The notes: generated by a model not told the origin, from the sequence alone. Shown: positions 1-12,599, counted from the stretch's first letter. The stretch: DNA of 64,000 nt from Kwoniella bestiolae CBS 10118 (GCF_000512585.2 NC_089241.1:5536001-5600000), one strand, 5' to 3'. Translations and numbers: made by a program.

Positions 1-3000
1 TTCACCTCTGCGACGTGAGTTCAATCCTTCTTCTGGTCGTAGACAAAGCTGAACCCCCACTTTTAGATATGTCGAAGATCCCTCGCTCCCTTCTTCATCC
101 ACATTGCTTGATGATCCTGTCATGCCTGGATCTGCTCCACCTCCTCCCAATGCCTTAGTCGCTATAGTAGAACAAGGCATGGGCGGTATGTCGTACGATG
201 AAAGAGTCAGAATAGCGATAGTCAGTGTGGTACCTGGAACAGGAGAAGTGGTGTGGGACGAGTTTGACGGTAAGTTGCATTGTACACTGTTCTCTGAAGT
301 TCCATGAGCTGATCAACGGTACAACGTGTAGACTCGCAAGTACGAAGCGAACTTGAAACTCGTTTAACGCACCTGCAACCTGCCGAGCTTCTTCTACCGA
401 AAGACAAGTTGAGTAAAGCGACGGAAAAGGTGTTAAATCACTATGCGGGTGGAACAAGGTATGCCATTTGCTCCGGTGTCAGACATGATATCAATTGATG
501 GCTGACTAAATATGCGATAGTGGATCGGGAAACACCGTCCGGACCGAGAGGATAGAACAGATCTTGTTGTATGATCAAGCTTTCGACTATCTTACGCAAT
601 TCTACAGCGGGAAGAAACAAGCCAAAAATGAGGCTCGTTCGAAAAAGAAGGCCAATGAACAGATTGATCTGACAATGAGCGATGATGAAGAGATCCAGGA
701 AATAAATGAGGACCCATCAAATGGCCGTTCTCAAAATGGAGACGTGCAGCATGGCGCGGATGGGAACGATCTCGCTGCTGGAGTCGATTGTAGGTCGCCA
801 CGATGATAGCGAATATCGCTGACGATTGCTCTATAGCTTCTGAAGCTGTTCTTGCCCTTGTCGATTTCCCTAAGCAAGTGGTCGTGGCACTTAGTATTGC
901 TGTGCAGTATATGAAGAGTAAGCTCGTTATCTATATTCAAGCATTTCAAGCACGTAAGCTGATTTTGAGCCGCAGCTTTCGGCCTGCAAGATGCTTTCAA
1001 ACATCGATCGTCTTTTGCTAAAGTGAGCATTCAGCAACTCATCCGTTCTGACTCTCAAGCTGACTTATCTATCAGTTCATCAATCGTGCCCATATGTTGC
1101 TTTCCAGCAATACTCTGGTCAATTTGTACGTATTTTGCATTTATAATACAGTCGTCTTGCTAATGGCCATGCAGGGAGATATATCGTAATCAAGATGACG
1201 GCAGTATATATGGAAGTTTGTTATGGCGTAAGTGATTTTGCATGTATGTGACCGATGCCTATCGCTGATGGCATCATTCTCAGTGCTTGATCAGTATGTA
1301 CCCGGCATCATCAGTTTGGTCCAGATGAGTTGTGGCTGATCTTTCAAAAGCTGCAAAACACGCATGGGTCGTCGATTATTGCGAGAATGGATTGGAAGAC
1401 CGTTGCTTGATATTGCGTAGGTGACATGACTCTTTTGTTCGGCATGACACTGATACTGGGTGACTTCGCAGCGCCCTGAGAGCTCGAACCGACGCCATCG
1501 AGGAGATCATGGAGACCAACACCTACTACATGGAGAAGCTCAGAAGTCTGCTCGTCAATATGCCGGATCTAGTCAAAGGTCTCACAAGGATCCAGTATGG
1601 AAAGGTGAGCTCCTTCGAGCTGATGGGATGATTTTAAGCTTATGACAATGATAGGCTACACCCACAGAACTAGCGACAATCCTCGTCGCTCTCGTCCGAA
1701 TCGGATCAGAATTCAAAGCCACCACAGAGCCCATATTCAGGTCCACGCTTCTGAACACCATATTGCATACTCTACCGACTATACAGCAAACTGCTAAAAC
1801 CTTCTTGGAATCGGTCAACCTCAAAGCTGCAAGGGAGAATGAAGAAGCGAATTTATGGAATGATCCGGACAAGTACCCCGAAATCCAAGACGCAAAGGAC
1901 GTGAGTGCGAGAGAAGCTTACCAATTGACGCTTTGTCTGACGAGCAACTCGCAGTGTATAAGCATATGTGAGAGTGAACTCGATCAACATCTCAAGGAAT
2001 TTCGAAGGACCCTAATGCGTCCCACCTTGAATTTTGTGACTGTCGCTGGTATCGAGGTGAGTTGTGTGGGGGCTTACCATTGAGCAGCACAGAGCTGACC
2101 CTGAACCCAGTTTCTTCTGGAAGTGCCAGTGCGAGATGCTAAATCCGTACCTCCCAAATGGATCAAGATCAGCGCGTAAGTGGACTCGAAAAAGTCATGT
2201 GTGACGAATTTAGCTGATGTCGGTGATAGAACCAAGTCTGTCAATCGATATCATACTCCTGAGGTTCTAAGGATGTGAGTCTCACCTGTGCCTATGACCT
2301 TGGTCCTCGAGCTGACACCTTCCATCTCGATAGCAACAAAGAACGAGAACAGCACAAGGAAACCCTCAATGCAGTCTCCAAACAAGCGTTCAAATCATTC
2401 CAATTGGATATATCAGATCATGACGAGCTAGTCGTCGTGTCGAAGCAAATTGCCGTTATCGACTGTCTGATGTCCCTGGCTCAAGTTGCTGCAGCTTCGG
2501 GTTATTGTAAACCGACCTTCGTCAAGGAGCCGGAACTACGAATAAGAGCTGGAAGACATCCCATGGTAAGTTGTCATCAACGATCATATTGTTTTCAAAT
2601 GCTGACGTAAGATGAAACAGGTCGAAATGCTCAGAGACGAAGCTTATGTACCGTTTGATATTGATTTTTCGGAACGGGATGGCACTTCGAAGGTCATTAC
2701 TGGGCCTAATATGGCGGGTGAGTACTCAATCCAATTCTCTGACTGGCAATACGTCTCAAGCTGACATTCCGGTAAAGGTAAAAGTTCTTGTGTTAGAGCG
2801 GTGGTAAGTGTCCATTTGCGCTGAGATACGTGAGGTCAATCGCTCAGGCTGGGATTCGCTAGGCTTTGATCGTCTGTATGGCTCAGATCGGTTCCTTTGT
2901 CCCTGCGACGTCTGTCACTCTGGGAGTGCATGACGCTGTGCAAACGTAAGCCATCTTTCTCCAGTCTTGGCTACTCCGAGCTGACATGAGGTCATATATA

Positions 3001-3897
3001 GGCGAATGGGAGGTAAGCGAATATGATCAATACTGATGTAATTATGGATCGTCTCTGACTGTGTCTCATAGCTTCCGACGATATCGGAAGAGGTAAATCG
3101 ACGTTTATGGTGGAATTATCCGAAACAAGCGATATACTGAGGACTATCACACCTAGAACATTGGTTATTCTGGATGAGTAAGCTGGCAATCATTTATTTT
3201 TAGATCATTACGCAGCTGATCAGCCGATCTCCATAGACTTGGTAGAGGAACAAGGTAAGCTGTCTCTCTTATTTTACAGTATATCCAGCTGACCCGTGTG
3301 GTATAGTACCTACGATGGTGTGGCTATTGCGTATGCCACGTTGGCTCATGTTGCCGGAACGGGATGTAACACTTTGTTCGTCACGCACTATCCTATGGTT
3401 GCTGAACAGCTGGCCAGAGAGGTATGTCTGAATCGGCTTTTCGAGGAGTCGTCTAGGACCGCTGATGTGCGTGATGGATCTCAGAAACCCAATCAAATCA
3501 GTAATTGGCACATGGCATTCGACGAGATCAAACTTCCAGGTTCGTAGTATCATGTCCGACATTCACCCCCGTATCTCACATAGCTAATGATCAATGTGAG
3601 ATAGACGGAAGCGCCGAGATCACCTTTCTCTACAAGCTTACTCGCGGTCTCGCCGAGGCGTCTTTCGGAGTATGGTGCGCTCGTTTGGCCGGTCTACCTA
3701 AATCATTATTGGATACTGCCCAACTGCGAGCTGATTACCTCAAGCATGAGACTAAGTTGAGGTTGCTGAGTTCTCTTGCGAAACGGACTGGGAGGATGTT
3801 CAACGACCTAAAAAAGGGGGAGGTAAGGGGGACGGAAGAGGTGATGAGGAATGTTAGAATGTTGGATAGGGGTTTGGGGATGATTGAGAATCGTTAG
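1..3897 (+). CDS. MSH3: DNA mismatch repair protein Msh3, 5' end missing
   Basis: MutS-family ATPase. With Msh2 it forms MutS-beta, which binds insertion/deletion loops in the nucleus. The window opens inside the gene, so the N-terminal mismatch-binding domain is lost. Visible in order: connector and core (1-2700), Walker A GPNMAGKSS split by an intron near 2717, the STFMVEL segment (3100-3120), Walker B LVILDELGRGTST (3160-3310), THYP (about 3383), and the C-terminal ITFLYKLTRGLAEASFG helix-turn-helix region (3620-3670). LFVTHYP and FLYKLTRG point to Msh3 rather than Msh2, Msh4, Msh5 or Msh6. At least 15 short introns are needed. They include an 11-nt exon (3002-3012) and an 18-nt exon (3237-3254) inside the ATPase domain. 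The intron at 3422-3484 is 63 nt and leaves the frame open if retained. Stop TAG at 3895. Family assignment is firm; Msh3 over another eukaryotic MutS is likely. Confidence 0.9.
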
Positions 3898-4146
3898 ATA
3901 TAACGGAGAGTTGCTTGCGTTGAGAATTTAAGTGTTCTTGTGTATTTATCTCATATACCTTGCATTTGTATATTCTGCTATCTGGTTACTTGCTCTGCAT
4001 CAGTCTCATATGCAATACATCATATATGGTTGATACCAATGTAACCGCGGTTAAGAACATGTCCGCAGAATGATGTAGAGGATATTCTGACCCAGACGCT
4101 GTTGCAATGATATATATACATCTCGATACATATACTAATACTCAAC

Positions 4147-6972
4147 CTAATCATACCCTCTCCCAGACCTCTTCTTCCCCTCCTTCCTCTTAAAATGCTT
4201 CTTGCCATTGCCATCACCCAAATCCCTAGGATTAGAACCCATCATAGGCATCCCATCAGGTCCCAACATCCTCTGATGGGGGTACTGCTGAGACCTCGCG
4301 TAACTCTGTCCAGTCCCAGGTTCAGGTACATCCAATTTCTGATTCCTCCCTTTGACTACTAGACGAGGTTGAGCTCCCGCCTCGTTGAAATACACATTAT
4401 CTAGTGCCTGGGCTTTCTCCCTTCCTGTTCGCATAGGCGCACTAGCTGCATTGGCCTTGATTTGCCGAGTCGTCAATTGTCTTTCCCTTTCTCTCCCTGC
4501 CTCTTCCTCTGCCATCTGGTCGGGTAGGGGCGGACCTGATGATCCGGCAGGTGCGACGTAGGTGTCGGCATTTTTCGATACGTGAGTTACGGGGGCTCGT
4601 TTCCTCCCGTTCTCATATGCTTCTTCCAGTTTCGCGATAGTCAGATCTCGAGAGGATCTCATGAATTCATCGGCGTCCATACCGGGTGGTGGATGGGCGT
4701 AGAGCAATTTGGCATTGACGTAGTCTTTTAGAACCACTCGAGCTGCTCTGGAGGTATCGGGCATACCGAATGATGATCTCGTCATACCTCTTGCAACTGT
4801 AGTAACAGGTCAAGTCAGCTCATTCTTCCACAACACAAGCCGAAAACACAACCGGTGTGAATTTGAATCAATCGCACTCACTAGCATAAGTAGACAAGAA
4901 CTCTTCCCAACCCACTTGACCCGTCCCACCATCTTCTACACCTCTGACATCAATCCTGATACCATACGTCCCCTCAATGATCTCTCGTGGTATCCTCCTA
5001 CAGATCAGATCGGCCGGAGCAGAGTACTCTCTCATCTGATCGATCGGCAATACACCGTCCACAACCATATCTGCCTGAGTGTTCGCGAATTGAGGGAAGA
5101 CCAAACCTGGACAATCACACAGGGTCACCGTATCGGACAGAACGAGAGTTTGGAAATGTTTCGTTTTACCCGGTGTGGCCGATACAGATACTTTCTTGGC
5201 TCCTAGCAACGCGTTGATAGTCGATGATTTACCGACGTTGGGGTATCCGACAAGACCTACCATGAGTTTGGTAGGTTCGGGGTTTTGGGGTGTAGCGAAT
5301 TCTACGAAGTTGTCTCTTGTCAGCTAGCTCGGTTTGGGTAACGATCAGCTGACTCACCTTTGATATCCGGAGCTGAATTCATGAACAGATCTTCCAGCTC
5401 GGTCACAGACAACACTCTAGTTCTGATATCCTCCTCTTCGCCTTCAGGGGGTCCACCATACTTCGCAGCGACATCACGAGCTACCTCTTCCAGAGGCACT
5501 TTCTCCCCTTGAGCTAGCTTCTCCTCTGCCTCACCCTCGGGCGTCAAATCGTCATTCTCATCTTCACCCTCTGTTGACCATCCTTCTTCATATTCGCCAT
5601 CAAGTTTAGTCTGCTCCACCTTCTCAGCCAATTCAGTATCTACCTGGTCTTCTTCGTCTTCTGCTTCGTCCTCGGAGTGGGGTTCAACCTCTTCTCCAGA
5701 CACGTGCCCATCATCTTCTTGATCATCTTCATCGTCACCTTCTTGTTGTTCAGGAGGATACTCCCCAGCTTGTCTCTGTCTCTGCCTTTCGGCCTGCTCC
5801 TGCAATGCAGCGGCGTTGGCAGCCGAGAAGAAAGCGTATGATATATTGTTCTTCTCAAAGTACTCTGCCCATTGACATCTAGCCAGGTGGATTCATCAGC
5901 TACACAAACCCCAATTTGTGAGGTACAGAAGCTCACCTTTGATCATAAGTCAATAAATCCGCTTTATTAATCAACAACAGACTCTTCCTCTTCCCTTTCC
6001 CAGGTACCGTGATCTCCTCATCGGTCTCATCACTCCCTATCTCTTGTACGTATTCTTCCAGATCTGCACATCTGAAACCTAAAGGATTTCTAGCATCGAC
6101 AATCTGCACTACCAAGTGTGATCTCTCTAGGACTCTCCACAGTTGTCGCCATAGTTGGATATTCCTCTCAAAGGGGGTCATAAGCAACGACGAGCTTTCT
6201 GCTAGCCTAACGGAATTGAATAGATGATCAGCTATTACATTTTGCGATTGATCGTTGGGGACAGACTTACTGAGCTAAATCCCTTCTCCAATCTACAAAC
6301 GAGTCTCTCTCTTGTTTCTCCAATTCCAGTCTAGTCATCTTCCTCGTCCAGTGTGGTCTGAGATAAAACCATCAGCTATGATATATCAACATCGACGAGT
6401 ATAAGGAAGCTGACCTTCGGGGCACTTTCAAACTATGTGCCAGATCCCTCTTCTTCTTCACCACCTCCTTCTCCTCCTGTGCAGAAAGTAAGAACGGATT
6501 TGTCGTGGGTGCAGGCATATTTGGACCACTTATTATTCGCATCTTCGATCGTTCTGCAATCGTACAAATCGAACGGTCAGCTGCATACCTCAAACTATCG
6601 AGGACACTGATTGGGAAGCTAACCGGTGGTGAAATCATGATCTGCCAAAGCGGCATTGGCCAAGAAATTATCTAAATCCCTCTCATGAGTGATTGATTGA
6701 AGTGGGTTGGACTCGTCTAATGTGTACTACAACCCCAGAAGATGTAAATCAGCTGAGCATATAAGTATGTACTAGATCAATGCAGCTATCAGCTAGTCAC
6801 GGGGAAGAGACTCACCAGCTGCGACTCCTTCGGGGCAACTGCTTCCTTCGCCTTTCGATTGATCAAGGCTTTACCCAGACCTGAACCTTGGGCTTTCGTT
6901 CGAGGTGGCTAGAGACATAACATTATATGAGCTCTACTTGTAAGCGATCTCTGACACAACTAAGCTCACCAT
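4147..6972 (-). CDS. LSG1: Large-subunit GTPase Lsg1 (60S export/maturation)
   Basis: Cytoplasmic circularly permuted GTPase that releases the export adaptor Nmd3 from pre-60S ribosomes. The G motifs come in permuted order: NKADLL (G4, about 5955-5975), FFSA (G5, about 5835), GYPNVGKS (G1, 5225-5248), DCPGLV (G3, about 5099-5116). The N-terminal blocks GLGKALINRK, SITHERDLDNFLA and PHWTRKMT, and the block TPFERNIQLWRQLWRVLERS before G4, are typical of Lsg1. An Asp/Glu-rich insertion (about 5540-5760) lies between G5 and G1, as in other Lsg1 proteins. The tail is basic (KKHFKRKEGKKRSGRG). The best start is the ATG at 6970-6972, which is followed at once by an intron (ATG then GTGAGC); the next exon reads PPRTKAQGSG. 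The gene ends 249 bases from the MSH3 stop, so the two converge. A tRNA gene lies upstream. Confidence 0.92.
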
Positions 6973-7201
6973 CTTGGCTTTGATGACCCTGTGTGATAGA
7001 CCGATGGTAAGCTATATGCTTGTAATTGTATTCACTTTAGATAGATGAATGATGATCAATCTTGGTTCAAAAGTTCGAATCCAAAAAGTGGAGAGCAGAA
7101 AAATAAAACGAGCGGCGACCTCCACCACGAACTTTCTGACCGTTCATCATCAACCGGGAGCTTTGAGAAATGCATTCTGATCGCAGAAAAACAAAAAATC
7201 A

Positions 7202-7313
7202 AGGTCTTACTGGGATTCGAACCCAGGTTACTTGGAACCGTCTGGCTCAAGGGGAGGAGATTTCGAACGAAGCTGTTCAAAACCAAGTGTCCTAACCACT
7301 AGACGATAAAACC
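7202..7313 (-). tRNA. tRNA-Gln (anticodon UUG) with a 40-nt intron
   Basis: On the minus strand the acceptor stem GGTTTTA pairs with TAAGACC, followed by discriminator T. The D-arm is GTC...GAC around AGTGGTTA, the T-arm is CTGGG-TTCGAAT-CCCAG, and the anticodon stem is CTTGG/CCAAG with loop TTTTGA-T, giving anticodon TTG. A 40-nt intron sits at the canonical place after position 37 (about 7236-7275). The mature tRNA would be 72 nt before CCA addition, which is not encoded. The acceptor and T-arm closely resemble yeast tRNA-Gln. Internal A and B boxes are present in the D- and T-arms. Confidence 0.94.
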
Positions 7314-7906
7314 TTAACGAAATTGCATTTTCGCTAAAATATATAGGTTATATAAAAATCAACGGGAGAAACAGAGCACGGACATGCGCGTTTAACCGAA
7401 ACCCAATCCGTATCTATCGCATCGCTTGGACGTCGGCCGGAAGTCGGGTACAAGGTGAAGAGTGGAGTCAACCAATGAGATTCAAATACCTTATCTGTAT
7501 CCTCCTCGCACTCCTCCTTTCATTCCCTGATCGCAAGGTCGATAATCACTGTTCTCTCATTCTGACTGGATAGAAGGCTCATTCGGACTCGTTCGGTCGA
7601 ACAGCTCGAGGGAGAACATCCAATCAGATAAATGAGATCCAAATCTAACCGAAAAAATGGATATTAGCCTCTTAGCTAATGATTCGGTGAATGTCGTTCC
7701 GGAGGATGACATGGTTGGAAAGTTCATTTGGAGTACGGTAGAGAGAAAAAAAGTGTTTATATAGAGCAGCATTGTCGATATCATTCCCCTTCTTTCTTTT
7801 CTCTTGTTATACTCAAAAAGATTGATCGTGCTTGACTATAGAGATTATAGAACCTAGACTTGATACATACTCAAACACAAAAGCAAATAACAAGAACAAA
7901 CACAAA
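7314..7906. other. Intergenic: GDH1 promoter and leader
   Basis: 593 bases without a gene between the tRNA and GDH1. It holds a CCAAT box, GATA-type sites and a TATA-like stretch (TTTATATAG near 7757), then a leader rich in A and C before the GDH1 ATG. Confidence 0.6.
7472..7631. promoter_or_regulatory. Candidate CCAAT box and GATA-factor sites upstream of GDH1
   Basis: A CCAAT pentamer lies at 7472-7476, CTTATCT (AGATAAG on the other strand) at 7490-7496 and ATCAGATAA at 7623-7631. Fungal NADP-GDH genes are commonly under nitrogen GATA factors (AreA/Gat1 type, HGATAR) and the CCAAT-binding complex, so the placement makes sense. Motifs this short occur often by chance and no footprint is available. 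Confidence 0.35.
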
Positions 7907-9889
7907 ATGTCCAACTTGCCCGTCGAACCTGAATTCCAACAAGTGAGTCACCTCGACTAAACCAACTTGTGTGCTTGTTCTTCTTCACGTCTGTGCGATC
8001 GTTACTAACCTTTCGGGGTGCTTTCAGGCTGTTTCTGAGATCACTCAAACTCTTGAACCTGTGAGTTGACTCGTCTTTTTGCGTACATATCTGCGTCTCC
8101 ATAGTGCCATTGGCTGATTTCGAATACCTTGATCATTCAGTTCCTTGCCAAAAACCCAGAATACAGAAGAGCCCTCGAAGTGGTACAAATCCCAGAGAGA
8201 GTTATCCAGTTCAGAGTCACCTGGGAGAAAGATGATGGTACTCTCGCTGTAAATAGGGGTTTCCGATGTCAAGTGAGTGATATACATCCCGTTTCTCGTG
8301 CCCTGTGAAGCTTTCAGCGCTAGAGCTAACATCTTCATCGCGCATCAGTTCAACTCTGCTCTTGGTCCTTACAAGGGTGGTCTCCGATTGCACCCTACCG
8401 TCAACCTCTCCATCCTTAAGTTGTGAGTGACCTCATCATTTCCCGACATTTTGTTCACCCTCCTGCGCGTGCTGATATACTATATCCTCTTTTGCAGCCT
8501 CGGTTTCGAGCAAATCTTCAAGAATGCTCTTACAGGTCTTATGATGGGTGGTGGTAAAGGTGGTTCAGACTTTGACCCCAAGGGTAAATCAGACAACGAG
8601 ATCCGACGATTCGTGAGTTGTTCTGTTATTTCTTTCCCTTCAATTGCTCGCTCCCTGCCTATGACCGTTTGCTAATCTATGGAATCGCTGTAGTGTTACG
8701 CCTTCATGCAAGAGCTCTCGCGACACATCGGTGCCGACCTCGATGTCCCAGCCGGTGATATCGGTACTGGTGGAAGGGAGATTGGTTTCATGTTCGGTGC
8801 CTACAAGAAGTACAGAAATGAGTTCGCAGGTATCTTGACTGGTAAAGGTGCCAACTGGGGTGGATCCAACATCCGACCCGAAGCTACCGGGTGAGTCTGT
8901 GTTCTTATCTCTTGGTTCCCACCACCACAGTTCCAAGATAAGGATCACACCCTTTCGGCCGAAATGTCAACCCCGTCCTGGTGCTGATACTAATCTTTCG
9001 TTCTCCATAGGTACGGTGTCGTATACTACGTTACTGAGATGTTGAAGGACCTCGACAACACCGACTGGAAGGGCAAGAAGGTGCTCATCTCCGGTGCGGG
9101 TAACGTCGCGCAATACGCCGCCTTGAAGGTCCTCGAGTTAGGTGGAAAGGTCTTATCCCTCTCCGACTCCACCGGATCGTTGATCGCCACCACCGACGAA
9201 GGGTTCCAAGCTAAGGATATCACCCGAATCGCCGAAATCAAACTCGAGCGAAAATCATTGACCGCCTTCGTTGAGGAATCTTCAAACGCCTCGGGAGACA
9301 GATTCAAGTGGTACCTCGGTGAACGACCTTGGAAATTGGTCGAGAAGGCTGATATCGCCTTGCCCTCCGCTTCTCAAAATGAGTTGAACGGTGAAGAAGC
9401 CAAGGCTCTCCAGAAAGCCGGTGTACGATACGTCGCCGAGGGTTCCAACATGGGTTGTACCCTCGATGCTATCGAGGTGTTTGAGAACTCCAGAAAGTCT
9501 ATCAAGTCTCTGACCAACACTGAGGGTGTCGTCTTCTACGCTCCTGGTAAAGCCGCCAATGCTGGTGGTGTAGCCGTGTCTGGTTTGGAGATGGCCCAGA
9601 ACTCTCAAAGAGTGAGTGTAGTGTCCGTCTCTCATATACCCATAGACGTATCCCAATAACGAGTACGAACGGTCGCTAACCATTCTCTCATCATGAACAG
9701 CTCAAGTGGACCCCAGAGGAAGTCGATGCCAAGCTCAAGGACATCATGAAGACATGCTACAAAACCTGTTGGGATACCGGAAAGGAGTTCTCAGAGGGAA
9801 GTGCCCTCCCATCTTTGGTTGCCGGAGCCAACATTGCCGGTTTCATCAAGGTTGCCAACGCCATGAGGGACCAAGGTGACTGGTGGTAA
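7907..9889 (+). CDS. GDH1: NADP-specific glutamate dehydrogenase
   Basis: Catalyses 2-oxoglutarate + NH4+ + NADPH to glutamate, the main ammonium-assimilation step; hexameric and cytosolic. The N-terminal part has RVTWEKDDG, YKGGLRLHP (substrate site) and GGGKGGSDFDPKGKS with the catalytic lysine (about 8547-8590), followed by the proton-donor Asp region PAGDIGTGGREIG. The Rossmann part starts with GYGVVYYV and has GAGNVAQYAA (about 9093) and EGSNMGCT. It ends AMRDQGDWW, typical of fungal enzymes, and the overall size (about 450 residues after splicing) fits the hexameric NADP class. Seven or so introns; most of the second domain (9010-9612) is a single exon. Start ATG at 7907 with a purine at -3; stop TAA at 9887. 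Confidence 0.96.
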
Positions 9890-10279
9890 TCCACTCTTCC
9901 CCAAGGGAAAGCCAAAAAACGCCATACGAAGAGGCGATCTGAAGAGATGTGAAAGAATTTAATATATACCCTCCCAATTTTGGATAAAACTCATATTTGT
10001 ATAATGAATCAGCTCAACGCGTCGAGAGTCTTAGTCCGTACGGCTTGCTGAAGTATTTATAGGATATAGAGTAATATAGTATGAACATGCTTATGTATGT
10101 ATGAACATGAGTTTCGAACAGAATCGTTTCGCGCATTCATACATCATTATTAACTCTTGTGAAGCTCAAGCCAATGGACCATTACAATAATGTATTATGT
10201 CCGCATGGCTAGAGAAAAGACACAGTGTATAACGCAATTGAAAACATATTGTCCGACAGAAGAAATCAGGTTCACCAGA
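9890..10279. other. Intergenic, convergent 3' ends
   Basis: 390 bases between the stops of GDH1 and the DUF1996 gene. AT-rich, with short repeats of ATGAACATG/ATGTATG (10080-10110) and no open frame worth calling. Presumably both 3' UTRs and polyadenylation signals. Confidence 0.6.
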
Positions 10280-12599
10280 TTACATCCTCCTCTTGCCTGA
10301 TCTGCGATAGTTAAGATGACTTTCCAATCCATGAGGGATAGCAGGCTCGACAGCAGGTGAAGCTTGGGACGGAGCGGTAGGGGTGATAGTGATCGGCGGA
10401 ATGGAGGGGATGGACATAGACGTTTCGAGACCACCCTCAGAAGCTGGAGGGGAGGTCACACTATAGATTGTAGAAGTACTGGCGGTATCGATGAGAGCGT
10501 CTGGGGATTGTGGAATGGAAGGCGCGATTGGTAATAGAGTGATAGGTGGGATGGAGGGGATAGATATCGTAGTTTCCAGATTACCTCCCGGCGCAGGAAT
10601 GGAAGTGACAGAGTGGATCGTCGACTCGGAGGTGGCACCTGATGAAGCTTCATCCGACGAACGTGAAACCACAACGTCAGACCCATGATAGTCCGTACAG
10701 TCCCCTCGAACGCAGTACCACCCACCCGCTTCTGAGACTTTGACGATAGCTGCTCGTTCCACGTATCCTGCTATTGGCTTCTTGGGATAATCGTCCGGGA
10801 TTTGGAAGAGTTGTACAAGGGGTTGTTACCTGGTAAAGCAGGTATCGCGGCATGTTGACCGACGAGCTAAAATATCACATGACCACCATCGTCAGCATAG
10901 ATACAAGACAAAACAAGAGATCAAACTATTCTGCGAGATAGATTGCAAACCCACCTCATTGACCACGTCACCTTCGGCGATACAATCTCCATTCAGATTG
11001 CCCCTATATTGCTGGATGTATGAACAATCCTTGATGAATTCCCCTAAATTCGTATCGTAGCATTCGTGAAAAGCGTCAGTCAGGAAGTTATGCGGGAATC
11101 CGATGAGCCAATCGGCATGGAACGAGTATCCATGATAGTCTCCGTTTGCCCTGTGTCGGTCCACAGTGGAGTTAGCTTCTTGTCCTATGTGTAGATGTTT
11201 GACAAGTACAATAGTAGTGGCGGGTGAGTAACGCAACATACAAAACGAAACAACCAGGATACCATTCATACCCTTCACCTACATTCTCAGGTGTGATGTG
11301 ATATGTGCCTAATCCGCATCCATCCCCATCATCAGCTTACTGCAGTACCCACCATGTCAGGATGGAGTGTTCACTTCAAGGCAAGGTGAGCAAAGAGAAA
11401 ACAACACTCACTTTCCAAAAACACATGAGGAATCTTCTTATATCCCTCTGGGCATTTCCCACCCTCTGGCACAGCATCAACGGGATAAGCGACATGAGAA
11501 TTGTCTGCCTTGTATGCGTCCACTCCGTTCCAACATTCAGGAAAATGGAGCTGTCCGTCATTTGCCCCCGTCAGAATAACTACAGTAGCTCATACTGGAC
11601 CAATGCCGAAGGACCAAAGGGCAAGAAGACCAGCGCAGTGCCACCTACCTGAGGTCGAAGTACCAAACATTCTCTATCCGTAGGCATATGTTCGTAGGCA
11701 CCTAAAAAAACACGCTCGTACTCCGTCACTCACCTTGACCAAGCCAAGCTTAGGATTGTCGTTCACAGAAATGGGACTTACCATATACACCTTCCTTATC
11801 GATACACAGGAAACTCACGGCCTTGTACGGATCCACATCGTTCCGATTGATATCGCCACCCAACATCCTGAAATCGTCTGGGATCTCCGCGAAGGGGTCG
11901 GAACGGTCCGTGTTGGTCAAAGGGTATTTCCAACTTCACCATCGTAAGCCGACCATCCCAATGCCCAATATCCAAATGTCCAAGTAGAGAAGATGTCATT
12001 CTAACCTACTAGGTGGACATGCCATCGCCTGTGATAGCTGTGAAAGTGCCATTCTTCCATTTACTAAACAGTAGACGTGCAGAGCCAGCTCAGTCTCATC
12101 TCTTCATGGTAGATCGAAGACGACGGAGCCAACGCACTAATACAATTGAGGTGCCCAATAGCTGTGGTATTTCCACCGGGTCAGCACAACATGGGTTTTC
12201 CTCTGACTACGAAGGGATAACTCACTTGGATAGATCACAGCTCAAATTCGACGTCGTGCACTAAGTTCAGTCTCAAGTTACTCGCCGCTCGTCAACTACC
12301 AGTCTACAACGACATTACGAGGTTGGTCGGACCACTGGTTGGCAAATGAGAGATGATGTACAAACCTTGGCATCCCTCGAAGATTGATAAGTCTGATCCG
12401 CAGAGAACGCCGAACCTCCAACCACATGATGAACGTGGGTACTGACTTTACCAGGAGTCACGAGCGGATCCAATCGCGTATTGATGAGTGGGAAAAAATC
12501 CTCGGTGAATAGGAGGTCAACGTATACTGCTTGTGTTGAAGGTAGGTGGCTGATAGCCATGAGCAAGATGATGGCCAGAGCATTCCGAGGGGATATCAT
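10280..12599 (-). CDS. Secreted DUF1996-domain protein
   Basis: Start at 12597-12599 (MISPRNALAI...), giving a clear signal peptide: hydrophobic ALAIILLMAISHLP, then cleavage near STQA-VY. The DUF1996 domain (PF09362) follows: RLDPLVTPGKVSTHVHHVVGGSAF (with its typical His residues, 12390-12480), LGGDIN (near 11860), CPEGYKKIPHVF (11410-11460), NGDYHGYSFHADWLIGF (11090-11140) and CYDTNLGEFIKDCSYIQQYRGNLNGDC (10970-11065). After the domain come a predicted LVGQHAAIPALPAGYVERA segment and a Ser/Pro/Ile-rich tail containing two copies of a roughly 34-residue repeat, ending in basic GKRRM. No GPI signal is seen. DUF1996 proteins are fungal, mostly extracellular and of unknown activity; some are expressed during wood or host colonisation. 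At least eight introns; internal joins are approximate. Confidence 0.85.
10370..10621 (-). repeat. Duplicated Ser/Pro segment in DUF1996 protein tail
   Basis: Two in-frame copies of about 34 codons at 10520-10621 and 10370-10471, spaced 150 bases apart. Shared frame: STI(H/Y)SVTS-P...LET-(I/M)SIPSIPPIT. This is an internal tandem duplication in a low-complexity linker. Confidence 0.8.

Noticed and set aside
7045..7302. Open frames over the tRNA
   Set aside because: They run through the tRNA gene and its flanks; chance frames.
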